DNA of 64,000 bases from Ophiura sarsii (taxonomy: Eukaryota; Echinodermata; Ophiuroidea; Amphilepidida; Ophiuridae), in NCBI GenBank assembly GCA_035610835.1, contig CM069454.1:65556520-65620519 (forward strand). Reading direction: 5' to 3'. The position numbers and the translations under genes are program-made. Positions 46,069-56,579 of this stretch are shown here, one piece after another (within the stretch, counting starts at the first letter, position 1; every line of letters begins with the position of its first letter). Under the pieces are notes generated by a model that was not told the DNA's origin, did not search any database, and worked only from the letters and a program-made list of their open reading frames with translations.

Positions 46069-47730
46069 ATGAGTCATACAAGTTGTGGAAAAGCAGGACA
46101 ATTTCTTGACGATGTCATGGACAACATGTGGACCCAACATGTAAACAAACCAACCAGAGAGGAATCCATACTAGATCTGGTTATCACAACCACTCCAGAG
46201 ATGGTGGATGAAGTTGAAGTCTTAGCCCACCTGGGGACCAGTGACCACAGTATGCTGAAATGGGACCTGAATTATTTAGTTGATACTCCTGAAGAAAGCA
46301 ACAAGAAAGACTTCGCCAGAGCTGATTACACAAAAATGAGACAAAGTCTGAATAATATCAACTGGACAACAAGACTGCATGACTGTAACACAGTAGAAGC
46401 ATGGGACCAAACTAAAAAGGTAGTCAACAGTTTGATTGACCAGTATGTACCAACCAGGAAACCAAAGAAGAAGAAAGCGTTGTGGCTCACCAGGAAAGCT
46501 TTGAAAGCCGTTCGACGCAAACAGAAAGCATGGAGGAAATATCAGAAAAGAAAGACAATTGGAAGCAAACAGCACTACGAGAAATGCCAAAGAGAAGCCA
46601 ATAAAGAGACAAGAATAGCCAAACGTGACTTTGAAAAGAAACTAGCAGAGAACATCAGAACCGATCCCAAGAGCTTCTATGCCTACGTCCGTTCGAAGCA
46701 GAAAGTCAAAGATGCAGTGGGACCACTGAAGAACGATGATGGAGAAACCCTACAATCAGGACAAGAGACTGCAGATGCCCTTAACAGATTCTTTGCATCA
46801 GTTTTTACCAATGAAGATACAGAGGTACCTTACCCGACCCAAATGTACAAAGGTCCAGAAGATGGAAAACTGTTGAATATCCAGATTGACCAAGAGACGG
46901 TAAAGAAGAAGCTTGAGAAACTTGACCCATGCAAGGCGGCGGGACCTGATGGCATTCCACCCTCCATCTTGAAAAACCTTGCTGATGAATTATCAATTCC
47001 AATTACATTGATCTACAACAAGTATATAAAGAGGGAACAGTTCCAGAAGACTGGCGCACAGCCCCACATCGTCCCAATTTTCAAGAAAGGGTCCAGATCC
47101 AAACCTGGCAACTACCGTCCAATCAGCCTAACCTCAGTCATCGGGAAGACTCTTGAGAGTATCATAAAGACTAACATCACAGACCACCTCGACAACCACA
47201 ACCTCATTGCAGATACTCAACACGGATTCAGGAAAGGAAAATCATGTATAACCAATCTCCTTGACCACCTGGAAGGACTGACCAAGCAGGTTGACGAGGG
47301 AACACCAGTGGATGTTGTCTACCTGGACCTGGCGAAAGCCTTCGACAAAGTACCACACCAGAGACTACTCGCCAAAATAAGAGCCCACAGAATAGATGGG
47401 GAGGTTGCCAGATGGATTGAAGCATGGCTTAAAGACCGCAAACAGAGAGTCACAACACAAGGAGCAGAATCCAACTGGGAGAAAGTAACCAGCTCAGTTG
47501 TACAAGGATCTGTCTTGGGACCACTCTGCTTCCTCATCTACATGAATGATCTTGAAGTAGGTATCAGCCATGGCGTATCCAGAGTATCTAAGTTTGCAGA
47601 CGACACAAAACTCTCTCATCCAGTACCCAGCCAAGAAGACATTGAGGTTATGCAGGAAGATATAGAAAAGCTTCAAACCTGGGCAGACAAGTGGCAAATG
47701 CAGTACAACGTAGGGAAATGTGGAGTATAA
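46069..47730 (+). pseudogene. LINE: endonuclease end and reverse transcriptase, 553 codons open
   Basis: LDLVITTTPEMVDEVEV and GTSDHSMLKW close the endonuclease (SDH catalytic His). Reverse transcriptase blocks are PDGIPPSILK, FKKGSRSKPGNYRPISLTS, TQHGFRKGKSCITNLL, VYLDLAKAFDKVPHQRLL, SSVVQGSVLGPLCFLIYMND and KFADDTKL (FADD at 47593-47604). All catalytic aspartates are present. A frameshift near 47700 moves the C-terminus to the next frame. The enzyme would prime cDNA synthesis on nicked target DNA. Confidence 0.93.
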
Positions 47731-48409
47731 TGCACACAGGCTTTTACAACCCACACCACACCTACACAATGGGAGACACACAGTTGGAGGAAACAGAAGA
47801 AGAAAAAGACCTGGGTGTTCTAATTCACAAGTCACTTCACAATCCACAACTTCGTCCCAGTGCGCTGCAGCTGCCAAGAAAGCAAACATGGTCCTTGGCA
47901 TGATCAAAAGGAACTTTGCATACAAAAGCAGAACTGTCATCCTCAAGCTGTACAAATCATTAGTTCGTCCACACCTAGATTATTGCATGCAAGTCTGGAA
48001 TCCGTACCTCGTCAAAGACAAGACCAAACTAGAAAAAGTACAAGGCAGAGCTACCAAACTTATACCTAGCCTGAAACATCTTTCGTACCCAGACCGGATT
48101 TCCAGACTGAATTTAACAACTCTAGAGGACAGAAGGGGAAGAGGCGACCTAATCGAGACGTACAGAATCATGCATCAAATTGACAAAATAGACCCAGACA
48201 GCATTTTCCCAAGATCACATCATGACAAAACAAGAGGACACTCAATGAAACTTTTCAAGATAAGGGCCAACCTCGACATCAGGAAGCACTTCTTCAGCAA
48301 CAGAGTGGTGGACGATTGGAACAAACTCCCTGAGAGCTCTGTTACGGCACCAACACTCCTCTACTTCAAAAAGCAACTAGCAACAACAATCATGACAATG
48401 GGGTTATAA
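47720..48409 (+). pseudogene. LINE reverse transcriptase C-terminal region
   Basis: Frame-shifted continuation: MIKRNFAYKSRTVILKLYKS, VRPHLDYCMQVWNPYL, LEKVQGRATKLIPSLKHLSY and NKLPESSVTA, the usual thumb and C-terminal blocks of Jockey/CR1-type proteins. It ends with TAA at about 48409, followed by a short 3' end. Confidence 0.9.
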
Positions 48410-48477
48410 TGGGCTAAAAAGCCCGCCCAACCCGTGTCATACAACTACGGCAACAACGAAGATGGTGTGGCGCTTCA

Positions 48478-48940
48478 AGGTATGTTCATTGACGAAAACG
48501 ACAATACGTGAAGTTTTGAGCACCTTTGCGCGGACGCAAGGGCTATGAGAATTACTATTTTCAGTGTGATATTCTTGAGGGTCGCATTCGCCATAGGCTC
48601 GAATGGGGGACCCTTCAGATAGTCGAGAACAGTATTAAGCTCCCAAGCAGGAACGATCTTCCTGGTCGAAGGCCTCTCATTGAACATCCCTTTCAATATT
48701 GATCTCTCCGCCGTCATTGACAGAGGATCCATCTTCAAAACCTTTGTGGACTGACATAATTGCGGAAATATAGTTCCTGACAGTGGCTGCCTGGAGTCCG
48801 GTATCAAATTTCTCGGTTAGGAACTGCGAAATGCAGTTTACAGTCGCTCGAGTGGGAGAGAGAGATCTCTCAGCACACCACTCGTAATAGGGAGCCAAAC
48901 GCTTAGAGGTCCGTATGCACAAAAGAGTTAAACGCTTAGG
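48478..48940 (-). pseudogene. DIRS tyrosine recombinase, N-terminal part
   Basis: Two overlapping frames: APYYEWCAERSLSPTRATVN, CISQFLTEKF and ATVRNYISAIMSVHKGF make the SAM-like DNA-binding domain. A shifted frame gives NERPSTRKIVPAWELNTVLD and LKIVILIALASAQRCSKLHV, whose LASAxRxSELH block holds the first catalytic Arg. It is cut at about 48478 by the LINE. Confidence 0.85.
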
Positions 48941-49639
48941 TCTGTATGCCTCAAAAGCTGTTTTCAGTCTGCATTTTCATGAGTATTTTGTGCTATTTTT
49001 GAACTTTGCATCCGAATCTTTAAAATTTGTTAGCTAATTTGAGAAAGAAATGTAATGAAAGTGTGCATTTCACAAAAACCAAAAATCCACTTAGACCAGG
49101 TCTAACTTTAGACCCGGTCTATTTTTTGTGTGCATACGGACCTTAGAGTATGTTGTAAGTGTAGATTGGCGTCGACCTGAGGCGACCAAACTTGCAGTTC
49201 TTCGAGAAAAGCCTTTTTCCTGGCAGCGATGCCGGATAATGGCCATACAGTCAACTTGAGGTGCTCGGTTGGTAGGAAGTTTCCCTGAACTCCCTGCCTG
49301 AGCAGGTGCGGAAGTGGAAGAAGCAGCATGGGGCGACCCACTGGCAGGATCTACCATTGGCCGAAACAAAACGTGTTTCGGCCAGAAACATGAGAAAGGG
49401 GCTATGAGCAGGACGTAACTGTCCTCTCGCGCCACCTTTTCTACCACTTTCGGGAGCAGCGAGATTGGAGGGAAGCCATAAGCCGTCAGTCAATCCAGTA
49501 CACTGCTGACAGAGCGTCTACAGCGTACGTTCTTGGATCGCGAGTCCGAGAACAATACACTGGTAGCTGTTTGTTCTGGTATGAAGCAAACAGGTCGATC
49601 GATCGCTGGGTGACAAAATCGTACAAAGATTGTTTGTGC

Positions 49640-50188
49640 TATCTGAGGCGCTAACGAAATCTCCGTGAGCCGGACAGTCAGCCCCTGGAGAGATCATCCG
49701 CGAGGATGTTTGTAACACCCGCGATGTGAATCTCCCTCAATGTGATTGGACGTACTCGACATCATGTGATCATTCTCATGGTGTGGTAACATAATAGGGT
49801 AGGAGATCTTGTCCCGCCTTCCTTGTTCAGGTATACCACCACCATGACCACCGTCGAGTTGTTTTTCTGAACAAGGACACTGTGTCCCTGCAGATCGGAC
49901 TCGAACCATTGGAGGCAGGTTGATGTGTACTAGGGCTTCTTCGCCCGACGAGCCAGTGCCCCCTCCCCCCAATCCGACTTGGACGCATCTATCGTCGGCG
50001 GGAATGGAAAAACCGTTCCCGCTGTCAGGTTGGTAGGTTGGTACCACCAATGGAGTTCCTCCTTGATCAGGTCTGATACAGGGACCATCCTGTATACTGC
50101 TGAACACTCAGCTTGTAATATGCAAGCAGGTGAATCTGAATTATCATATGGAACAGGCAATACGGAAGGCTTCGAAGAAGATCTCCGC

Positions 50189-50190
<2 letters not shown>
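49640..50190 (-). pseudogene. DIRS RNase H region
   Basis: VPVSDLIKEELHWWYQPTNL then PTIDASKSDWGEGA. In DIRS-like pol the EELxWW block precedes the RNase H start xTDASxxGWGA. The following part is shifted and degraded. The reverse transcriptase normally found just before it is missing, where the L2-like fragment now sits. The bounds toward 49640 are soft. Confidence 0.75.
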
Positions 50191-50191
<1 letters not shown>

Positions 50192-50229
<38 letters not shown>

Positions 50230-51250
50230 GCGGTGCTTATATACCGCTGTTCCAAAAATGATCACAGCGCCTAACAAAAGAAGAAAACATATAGACAATA
50301 CAATTTACCTCAGGCATCATACATAAGTGAATGGAAAGAATGAGAAAGCCCAAAATGTACAGACAATCAGTTACTAAACAAATGAGTCTTGAGCTTATGT
50401 TTGAAGGTTATTATACTGTTGCTGGATCTTAAGGTGGATGGGGTGTTATTCCATAGTGTTGGGCAAGCAAAAGCAAATGAGTTAGCTCCAAATGCGTTTA
50501 TGGCTGTCTGGCACAACAAGGCGGGTATGGCAGATCGTAGACCTTGTCTAGATGGAACGTAGATGGAAATACACTCGGATATGTATATGGGGGCTGAACC
50601 AGTAATTTATTTATAGACATACAGAAGGGTTTTGAACTTGATTCTTTTATCAACTGGTAGCCAGTGCAGAGAATGAAGTAGTGTAGCAGATGAGTGACGT
50701 CGGTTGACTTTAAAAATGATGCGCGCAGCCTTGTTTTGAAGCCGCTGCAAGCGCGACTTGTCAGCACTACTACATCCAGAAAGAAGGGAATTGGCATAAT
50801 CAAGTTTTGAAAGAACAAGGGCACGCATAGTGTGATAACAAGTATCAGTGTCAATAAATCTACGTATTCTGGATATGTTCCATAACCCGAAATTGATGGT
50901 GCGACAAATAGCAGTGACATAAGATGACATGGTCATGGAAGAATCAAAGGTGACACCCAAGTTTTTAATTGTAGAGGATGGGGAAATTTCTTCCGAACCA
51001 ACAATTAGAGTAGTGTCGCGTAATCTAGACAGGTTCATCCGAGTGCTAGCAATAAAGAACTCAGTCTTGGTCTCATTGAGCTCAAGCATGTTTGCGGTCA
51101 TCCAAGAATGGATTTCGTTTATGCAAGCAGTAGCTTGAAACAAGCACAGGCACAGTCACCTGGAATTTTGGGGTCGAATGCCAGATAAAGCTGAGTGTCG
51201 TCAGCATAGATATGGAACTGTAATTTGTGGCGGCGAATGATGGCAGCAAC
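50192..51250 (-). mobile_element. 5'-truncated L2-like LINE
   Basis: The 3' end is an ATT repeat (AAT on +, 50192-50228) next to a GCGGTGCTTATATACCGC hairpin. The coding part on - reads IYADDTQLYL (YADD near 51200), then MTANMLELNETKTEF, NLGVTFDSSMTM, LDYANSLLSG, RLQRLQNKAARIIF and LHSLHWLPVDKRI, typical of L2/CR1-clade ends. It starts at the RIIRRH-like block just before YADD. Confidence 0.92.
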
Positions 51251-51269
51251 TTCCTGGGCAGCAACTTCC

Positions 51270-52165
51270 ACGGGATTTCTTCGACTTCTTCCGCCTCTGG
51301 GACTTCAGAGCCGCCTCTGTGTCCACACGGGAATTCTCGTCAACAACTTCTCTCGCTCGCTGTTCAACCAGCTCGCAAAATCTGTTGCCGAACAAGAAGC
51401 CCTGTGGAAAGTTCGACCTTGTTCAGAGAGTCCGCAAACTTCTGACCGTAAGTCGTCCTTAACAGATAGAGCACATTCGACTGGCGCAAAGAGAGGTAAG
51501 GCGGTGAGCTGCCGACATCGCAGAATGTAGAGACTTGTGCGTAAGGTCTGACAACAAGTACTCTTCTCTAGCAATCTCGGATGCCGATCCCGTTCCCATA
51601 GCGGTCACTCTCGCGAGGTGTTCCGCTACGGTGGAACCAAAGGCTAAGAGCCGGATAGCCGCCCGAAGGCGACTGTCAACAGATCTCAAACACTCCTCCC
51701 AGTACGGGGAGTAGGTTCCAGGCTCTACCTTACCTTCTGCAGGAAGGCGCTTCTGAATCTCGGGGTCCATGGTCGGAACCTTAAGATACAGATTGAAGTC
51801 ATCATCCGTCACAAGGCAGCCCTTTTTGAAGGCTTTCTTGGGGGGAGGAGACCTCGCCGCCTCCCAGAGAGACGCCAGGTCTGCTGGTAGCTTGAGTACT
51901 GGCTCAGCAGAGTCAGAGGGCAGTGGGCACGCAGCGCTAAAAACGCCGGGTGAAACCACCGGACACTGTGGCTCGTAGGCAATGCCTAAGTCCCGTGCGA
52001 CACGGGACAAGATCAAGCGAGTATCGGTGGGAAAACCACTGTCTCTTTCCTCTGCCGGCAGTGAGGGAAGAGGCGCAGACTCGTCGGCACTAGAGCTCGA
52101 CTCGTCCTCCACATCCGACCCCTTCAGTCCCTCGCTCTCAGAGTCTGAGGATCCTGAGGATGACA
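51270..52165 (-). pseudogene. DIRS gag-like protein
   Basis: After an acidic Ser-rich N-terminus (SGSSDSESEGLKGSD), blocks TRLILSRVARDLGI, LPADLASLWEAARSPPPKKA, DDDFNLYLKVPTMDPEI and RAAIRLLAFGSTVAEHLARV follow. The domain style and its place before the RNase H and recombinase fit DIRS ORF1. The codons beyond 52165 belong to a palindrome, so the true start is unclear. The last part (to about 51270) is in another frame. Confidence 0.7.
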
Positions 52166-52224
52166 GGAATCTATGTATGCGGTATATAAAATTAATTATA
52201 TACCGCATACATAGATTCCTGTCG
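52163..52224. repeat. Near-perfect palindrome, 26-bp arms
   Basis: 52163-52188 (GACAGGAATCTATGTATGCG onward) and 52199-52224 are exact inverse copies with a 10-base AT loop. Confidence 0.95.
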
Positions 52225-52312
52225 TTTGATTGGTTAAAAGTGAGGGGATAATCAAGCTATGCCTTCAATTTCAATATGACGTCATGAAAAACAACTATGC
52301 CCGGGCATAGTC

Positions 52313-52822
52313 GCGATTATATACGTCATTCATATATCCTTGTTCATTGATTGGTTAAAAGTGGGTCACATGATCAAAAATAAACACGCTATTTTGCCAA
52401 AAGTACTATTTACGGCTCCCAAAAGTACTATTTACGGCTCCCAAAAGTACTATTTACGGCTCCCAAAAGTACTATTTACGGCTCCCAAAAGTACTATTTA
52501 CGCGAGAGGGCGCACGATTGTCTCCCCGTTCGATGCACTGCCTTTAAATTGAACTTTTAACAGATGATTTTTTAATTTGAACTTTATGGAACTAGAAATA
52601 TATGAATGACGTATATAAAACAAATATATACTGCCATGAGAGACTCTGGTTAAAACTATGGGCCCGAGGTGACTGTGCAATAGTGCTATTTTGCTGAGGG
52701 GCGTAATATTAAAGACGGACTATTGCAGTCACCTCGGGCCCATAGTTTTAACCATAGTGACCCACTTTTAACCAATCAATGAACAAGGATATATGAATGA
52801 CGTATATAATCGCGACTAAGTC
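52313..52822. repeat. Large foldback with ~55-bp outer arms and a nested 28-bp pair
   Basis: TATACGTCATTCATATATCC and TTGGTTAAAAGTGGGTCAC at the left are mirrored at 52757-52816. Inside, 52648-52675 (GGTTAAAACTATGGGCCCGA onward) and 52726-52753 form an exact 28-bp inverted repeat. The left part contains the 22-bp tandem array. Confidence 0.88.
52398..52502. repeat. 22-bp tandem repeat, five units
   Basis: Exact or near-exact units of CCAAAAGTACTATTTACGGC plus TC. Confidence 0.95.
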
Positions 52823-52823
52823 C

Positions 52824-52992
52824 CGCGATTTTTTTTTTACTAGTAAACATTTGTAAAATTTATTTATTTCGTTTTAATACGGAATAAAGCAAAACTCACT
52901 GAATAAAATGATTTTTCAAAAACAAAAACAAAAAGTCAACTGATTTTACATGTGAGACCATACAAATGTTTACTAGTAAAAAAAAAATCGCG
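52824..52992. repeat. Inverted repeat with 32-bp arms
   Basis: CGCGATTTTTTTTTTACTAG onward at 52824-52855 pairs with 52961-52992 (...CTAGTAAAAAAAAAATCGCG). AT-rich spacer. Confidence 0.9.
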
Positions 52993-53103
52993 CCCCGGGC
53001 ATAGTCTTTTTGATGACGTCACACTCACACCCCATGGTTCACTAGTCAAGCGATCCGCATTCCGCGTCCCATTTGAAACACCTGAATCGCCCGGGCCGGC
53101 CCC

Positions 53104-53137
53104 GTTTGACGAAACGTAATATTACGTTTCGTCAAAC
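53104..53137. repeat. Perfect 34-bp palindrome
   Basis: GTTTGACGAAACGTAAT followed immediately by its exact reverse complement, with no loop. Confidence 0.97.
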
Positions 53138-54230
53138 GTTATTTCTTAACTATAGGCCCTACTGTCACAATACGGTCACTTAAAACTGAAAAAAGGTGGG
53201 AAAGGGTGAGTTTATATGTATACGGTAACGTATGTTTCATGGAACTTTGCGACAATTATCAATTTAAAAATAATTAACCTCTGCATATTTCTAATGCATT
53301 TGTTTTGTTTTTTGGTAAAGCATGCAACTGTGTTTGCTTTCTAGTATTACTTTTATGCACGACAGGACTTGTTTTCTTTAACAACATCACAAACTATCTA
53401 TAGATAGTGATTTGCGACATATGGTTTTTGCCCGGCTTAGCGTATTTACGAAATCGTAACTTCCAAAATAATAATACCCAAGTCCTAGAATTTTCAGAAG
53501 GGCCTATCAAATGAAGACCTCCAAGAAAAAATGATTATAATATAATCATTTCGATTGCTAGGTCTATGAAATGTTACTTTTATGAACTCGTTTTGCACAA
53601 TAAAATCCACATTGAAATTAGACTTAAAAATCGGGCCTTAAATTCACGAACAAACAGCGGAAACTCCGTTTATCAAAACGAGCACCATTCATCAGTTTGT
53701 TGATTGATTTTAGCATATATACTATCCTTTTTTCATCGAAACCTACCCCCCCCCCCCCCTTTGCATGTTTTACGAGTTCACGTATACGTTTAGTTTAATA
53801 CTAATTTAATAATACACGCATGGCCAGAGGCCCAGTCCCCCTCCCAACACTGCTGTCGATTCCCATTGAAGGCCTACTTCTAATTCCTTTATGAACGAAA
53901 CGACGTGTGTGACGCAGGATGACAGCGTGAACATGCTATGCCGCATTACGCAACGCGGACCAGTTCTGCGTTTTAGACCGCGTACTTTACGACGCTTCCT
54001 ACGCCCCTACCATAACGCAGTATTCATTTTGTAAGACTTTTGAACCCAAAAATACGTCCTTTTTATGGAAGTATCTCAAAAAAAAAGTTAGTGACCCTAT
54101 TTTTTGATTTCATTAATCATTTCATTAATTCTTATATAGTGGGTGTGGTTTGAGATGTCAGCACTGCAATTTGATTGGTTGTTGGCTGATTTTCAGCCGA
54201 CACGCCCATACATTATGAGACAATGGTGTA
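53138..54230. other. Unassigned intergenic DNA
   Basis: AT-rich with a C run near 53746. No gene, repeat array or RNA is recognised. Confidence 0.5.
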
Positions 54231-54709
54231 TAAAGTGCTCAACAAAAGAAAGTCATACACTTTGTTTAGGTCCTTTAAAGTACTTTCCGATTATGTTTTG
54301 ACCAAATAGACTAAATAGATATTTGGATGAATCTTTCCGGCACAATTTGATACCAAAGTTGCCACCTAACAACAAAGATAAACCATGATTAGCACCATTT
54401 AAAGAAAATTAGTCACTTTTCAAAAGTCACATTTTCAACGCACGCAAGCCGCGAGAAAATGCTGTGCGTGGCACTTGAATGGCCGGTAATGAAATGGATA
54501 TTGATCACACACTGCAACTGCCTGAGCGAGAGGGCTATTTGATTATGAACAGGTAACATGTGGTCTTTTCTTCCCGCATGCTAATCATGGTTTATCTTTG
54601 TTGTTAGGTGACAACTTTGGTATCAAATTGTGCCTGAAAGATTCATCCAAATGTCTATCTAGTCTGTTTGGTCACAAAATAATCGGACTTTCTTTTGTTG
54701 AGCACTTTA
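54231..54709. mobile_element. Foldback MITE with TAAAGTGCTCAAC ends
   Basis: TAAAGTGCTCAACAAAAGAA at the left is mirrored at the right. The arms pair for about 135 bp (through TTTGATACCAAAGTTG and AAACCATGATTAGC). TA is part of the end. Confidence 0.9.
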
Positions 54710-55252
54710 GTTTGGGGCGGGGTTTAATTCATTCGAAAAATAATACCTTCAGCGCGTATGATCAACGCGTCATCGCGTTAGCGTGCCCTACACAAAGTCG
54801 CCGCCGTATGCGTTGTGGGTATAACGCAGCGATGACAGGTGCGTGTGTGCTAAAGAACGCGATTAATTGGAAGCAGGATGTTGGAAAACAGCTCGCTGGA
54901 TTCGCCGATTTTATAAAGGGGGAAATGTGTTGTTGTTTGTTTAAAATAAATCTTACAAACTGCGTTATTTTTAACCAAAAAGTGATTTTTTTTTTGTTGT
55001 TGCCAAAATTCACTTTTTTTGCACTTTTTGGTCAAAATTTTCAAAAGTAAGGCCTAAAATAAAAATTTAAAAATACAGCTCCTAGAGTTTTGTCTTAACA
55101 TGGTTTCTAGCAAATTTCAGCATTTTAAACTCAAAATTGACTTTTGTAGCCTGTCCAAGATTTTTTTAACCAAAAAAGTGATTTTTTTTGCCATTTTGTC
55201 AAAAATCGGACTCATTTCCATTCCATAAATGTAAACTTTTACATTCATCACA

Positions 55253-56564
55253 GTCTGAAAATTCGTAAAATTCCTTCAAATTTGAACTTCTAGAAAACAT
55301 CCATTTAGTAAAAATATTGACATTTTTCACCATTTAAAAGCTTAATGTTCACGGACGTACACGAGCATGTGACCTAAAAAGCGAGTATACTATTATGAAC
55401 AATCAAAATAAACTATCAGATTCAATTTATATTGTCACAATGTGAAGAAATTGGAAGAAAACTGAAATTTAAATGATCGTAAGATTGGCTTTTGCTTACA
55501 TTTTTAGACATTGTTTAGCGCTCTTTTGTTTTTCGCGTCTACGTCGCGGATATTAGGCGGCGCGTCTAGTATTACGCACGGGAAGTTTCAGCGCGCGACG
55601 CAATGATCGAACAGCTGTCGCAGCATTTAAAAGCGCGGAACTCCGCTTAAATTCCCGCCAAATAACCATGCGCCTTTTCCTGACTCAAACTTACCAAAAC
55701 AACAATTTAAGGGGGGACTTAAGGAAGATTTTTGTTGAAGTTTGTTGGTGCTGTAATTATTGAACCATGACTCAAATGTGTATAAAAGTATACCTTTTTG
55801 GAAAGGAAATGGATCAGAGAATCCAAATTTGGCATTAATTTTGACCAAAAATGTTGATTTTTTGAGAAAATCACAAAAAATCACTTTTTTGACCCAATTT
55901 TTTTGAACAAAGCTAACAAACATAATTTTGAGTTAAAAATGCCCAAATCACTTGATGATGATGTTAAGACACTACTGGAGGGACGATTTGTGGGGTTTTT
56001 TAAAATCTTATCCAATATTTTTTGAAATTTTGACAAAAAAGTGTACTTTTTTTTTAAAAATCCATTTTTTCACGTTTTTTGGCACTTTTTGGTCAAAAGT
56101 TTCAAAAATATTAGATTAGGTTTTAAAAAAAGAAAATCGTCCCTTCATTAGTGTCTAAACATCATTATAAAGTGATTTTGCCATTTTTTACTCAAAATTA
56201 TTTTTTGTTAGCTTTGTTCAAAAAGAATTGGGTCAAAAAAGTGAATTTTGTGATTTTTTTCAAAAAATCTACTTTTTTGGTCAAAATTGACGCCAAATTT
56301 GAATTTTCTGATCCATTTCCTTTCCAAAAATGTATACTTTTATATACATTTGATTAATAGTTCAATAATTACAGCACTCACAAAATTCAAAAAATCAAAT
56401 CAAAAACTTCCTTAAGTCCCCCCTTAAAATCACCCAAAAGAACGGGAAATAATCGCTTCCGATTAGTAACTTATGATGGTATCGATAGAATACATATAAA
56501 AGTATAAAATAATAGAGAAATATGAAATTCAATTTTTGAAACAAGTGCCGGGTTGACACTGCCC
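55253..56564. mobile_element. Short relative of the outer TTAA element, left end lost
   Basis: 55253-55385 matches 29437-29564, and 55386-56564 matches 37128-37607. The 7.56-kb insertion is absent and a different 713-bp MITE is present. It ends CGGGTTGACACTGCCC and TTAA at 56565-56568. The left terminal repeat was not found. Confidence 0.85.
55711..56423. mobile_element. TTAA-inserting foldback MITE with an empty site in the window
   Basis: GGGGGGACTTAAGGAAG at the left and CTTCCTTAAGTCCCCCC at the right, with TTAA on both sides (55707-55710 and 56424-56427). The matching uninterrupted sequence ACAATTTAAAATCACCC lies at 37462-37478. Arms of about 250 bp give mirror-image open frames on the two strands, which are not genes. 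Confidence 0.95.
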
Positions 56565-56579
56565 TTAACTCAGAACTAA

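Larger units (their letters stand above)
45545..48470 (+). mobile_element. LINE (Jockey/CR1-type) inserted in the DIRS recombinase
   Basis: The endonuclease begins near 45665 (KCAFANAQSLTNKRDDL) and the element runs to an end near 48470 without a clear poly-A tail. Its 5' boundary is approximate. It lies on the strand opposite to the DIRS element. No clean target duplication was found at the two joins. Confidence 0.85.
45190..52165 (-). mobile_element. DIRS-type tyrosine-recombinase retrotransposon, in pieces
   Basis: Read from the right on the - strand: gag-like part (51270-52165), RNase H part (49640-50190), recombinase N-terminal part (48478-48940) and recombinase C-terminal part (45194-45520). 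A LINE on + (about 45545-48470) splits the recombinase, and an L2-like fragment on - (50192-51250) replaces or displaces the reverse transcriptase. DIRS elements integrate with a tyrosine recombinase rather than an integrase. The order and several family-like blocks support the call; inverted or split terminal repeats were not identified. Confidence 0.78.

Noticed and set aside
51225..51530. + strand open frames over the DIRS gag region
   Set aside because: They are shadows of the - strand gag-like reading frame.
55627..56357. Two similar proteins on opposite strands
   Set aside because: They are the mirrored arms of the TTAA foldback MITE.
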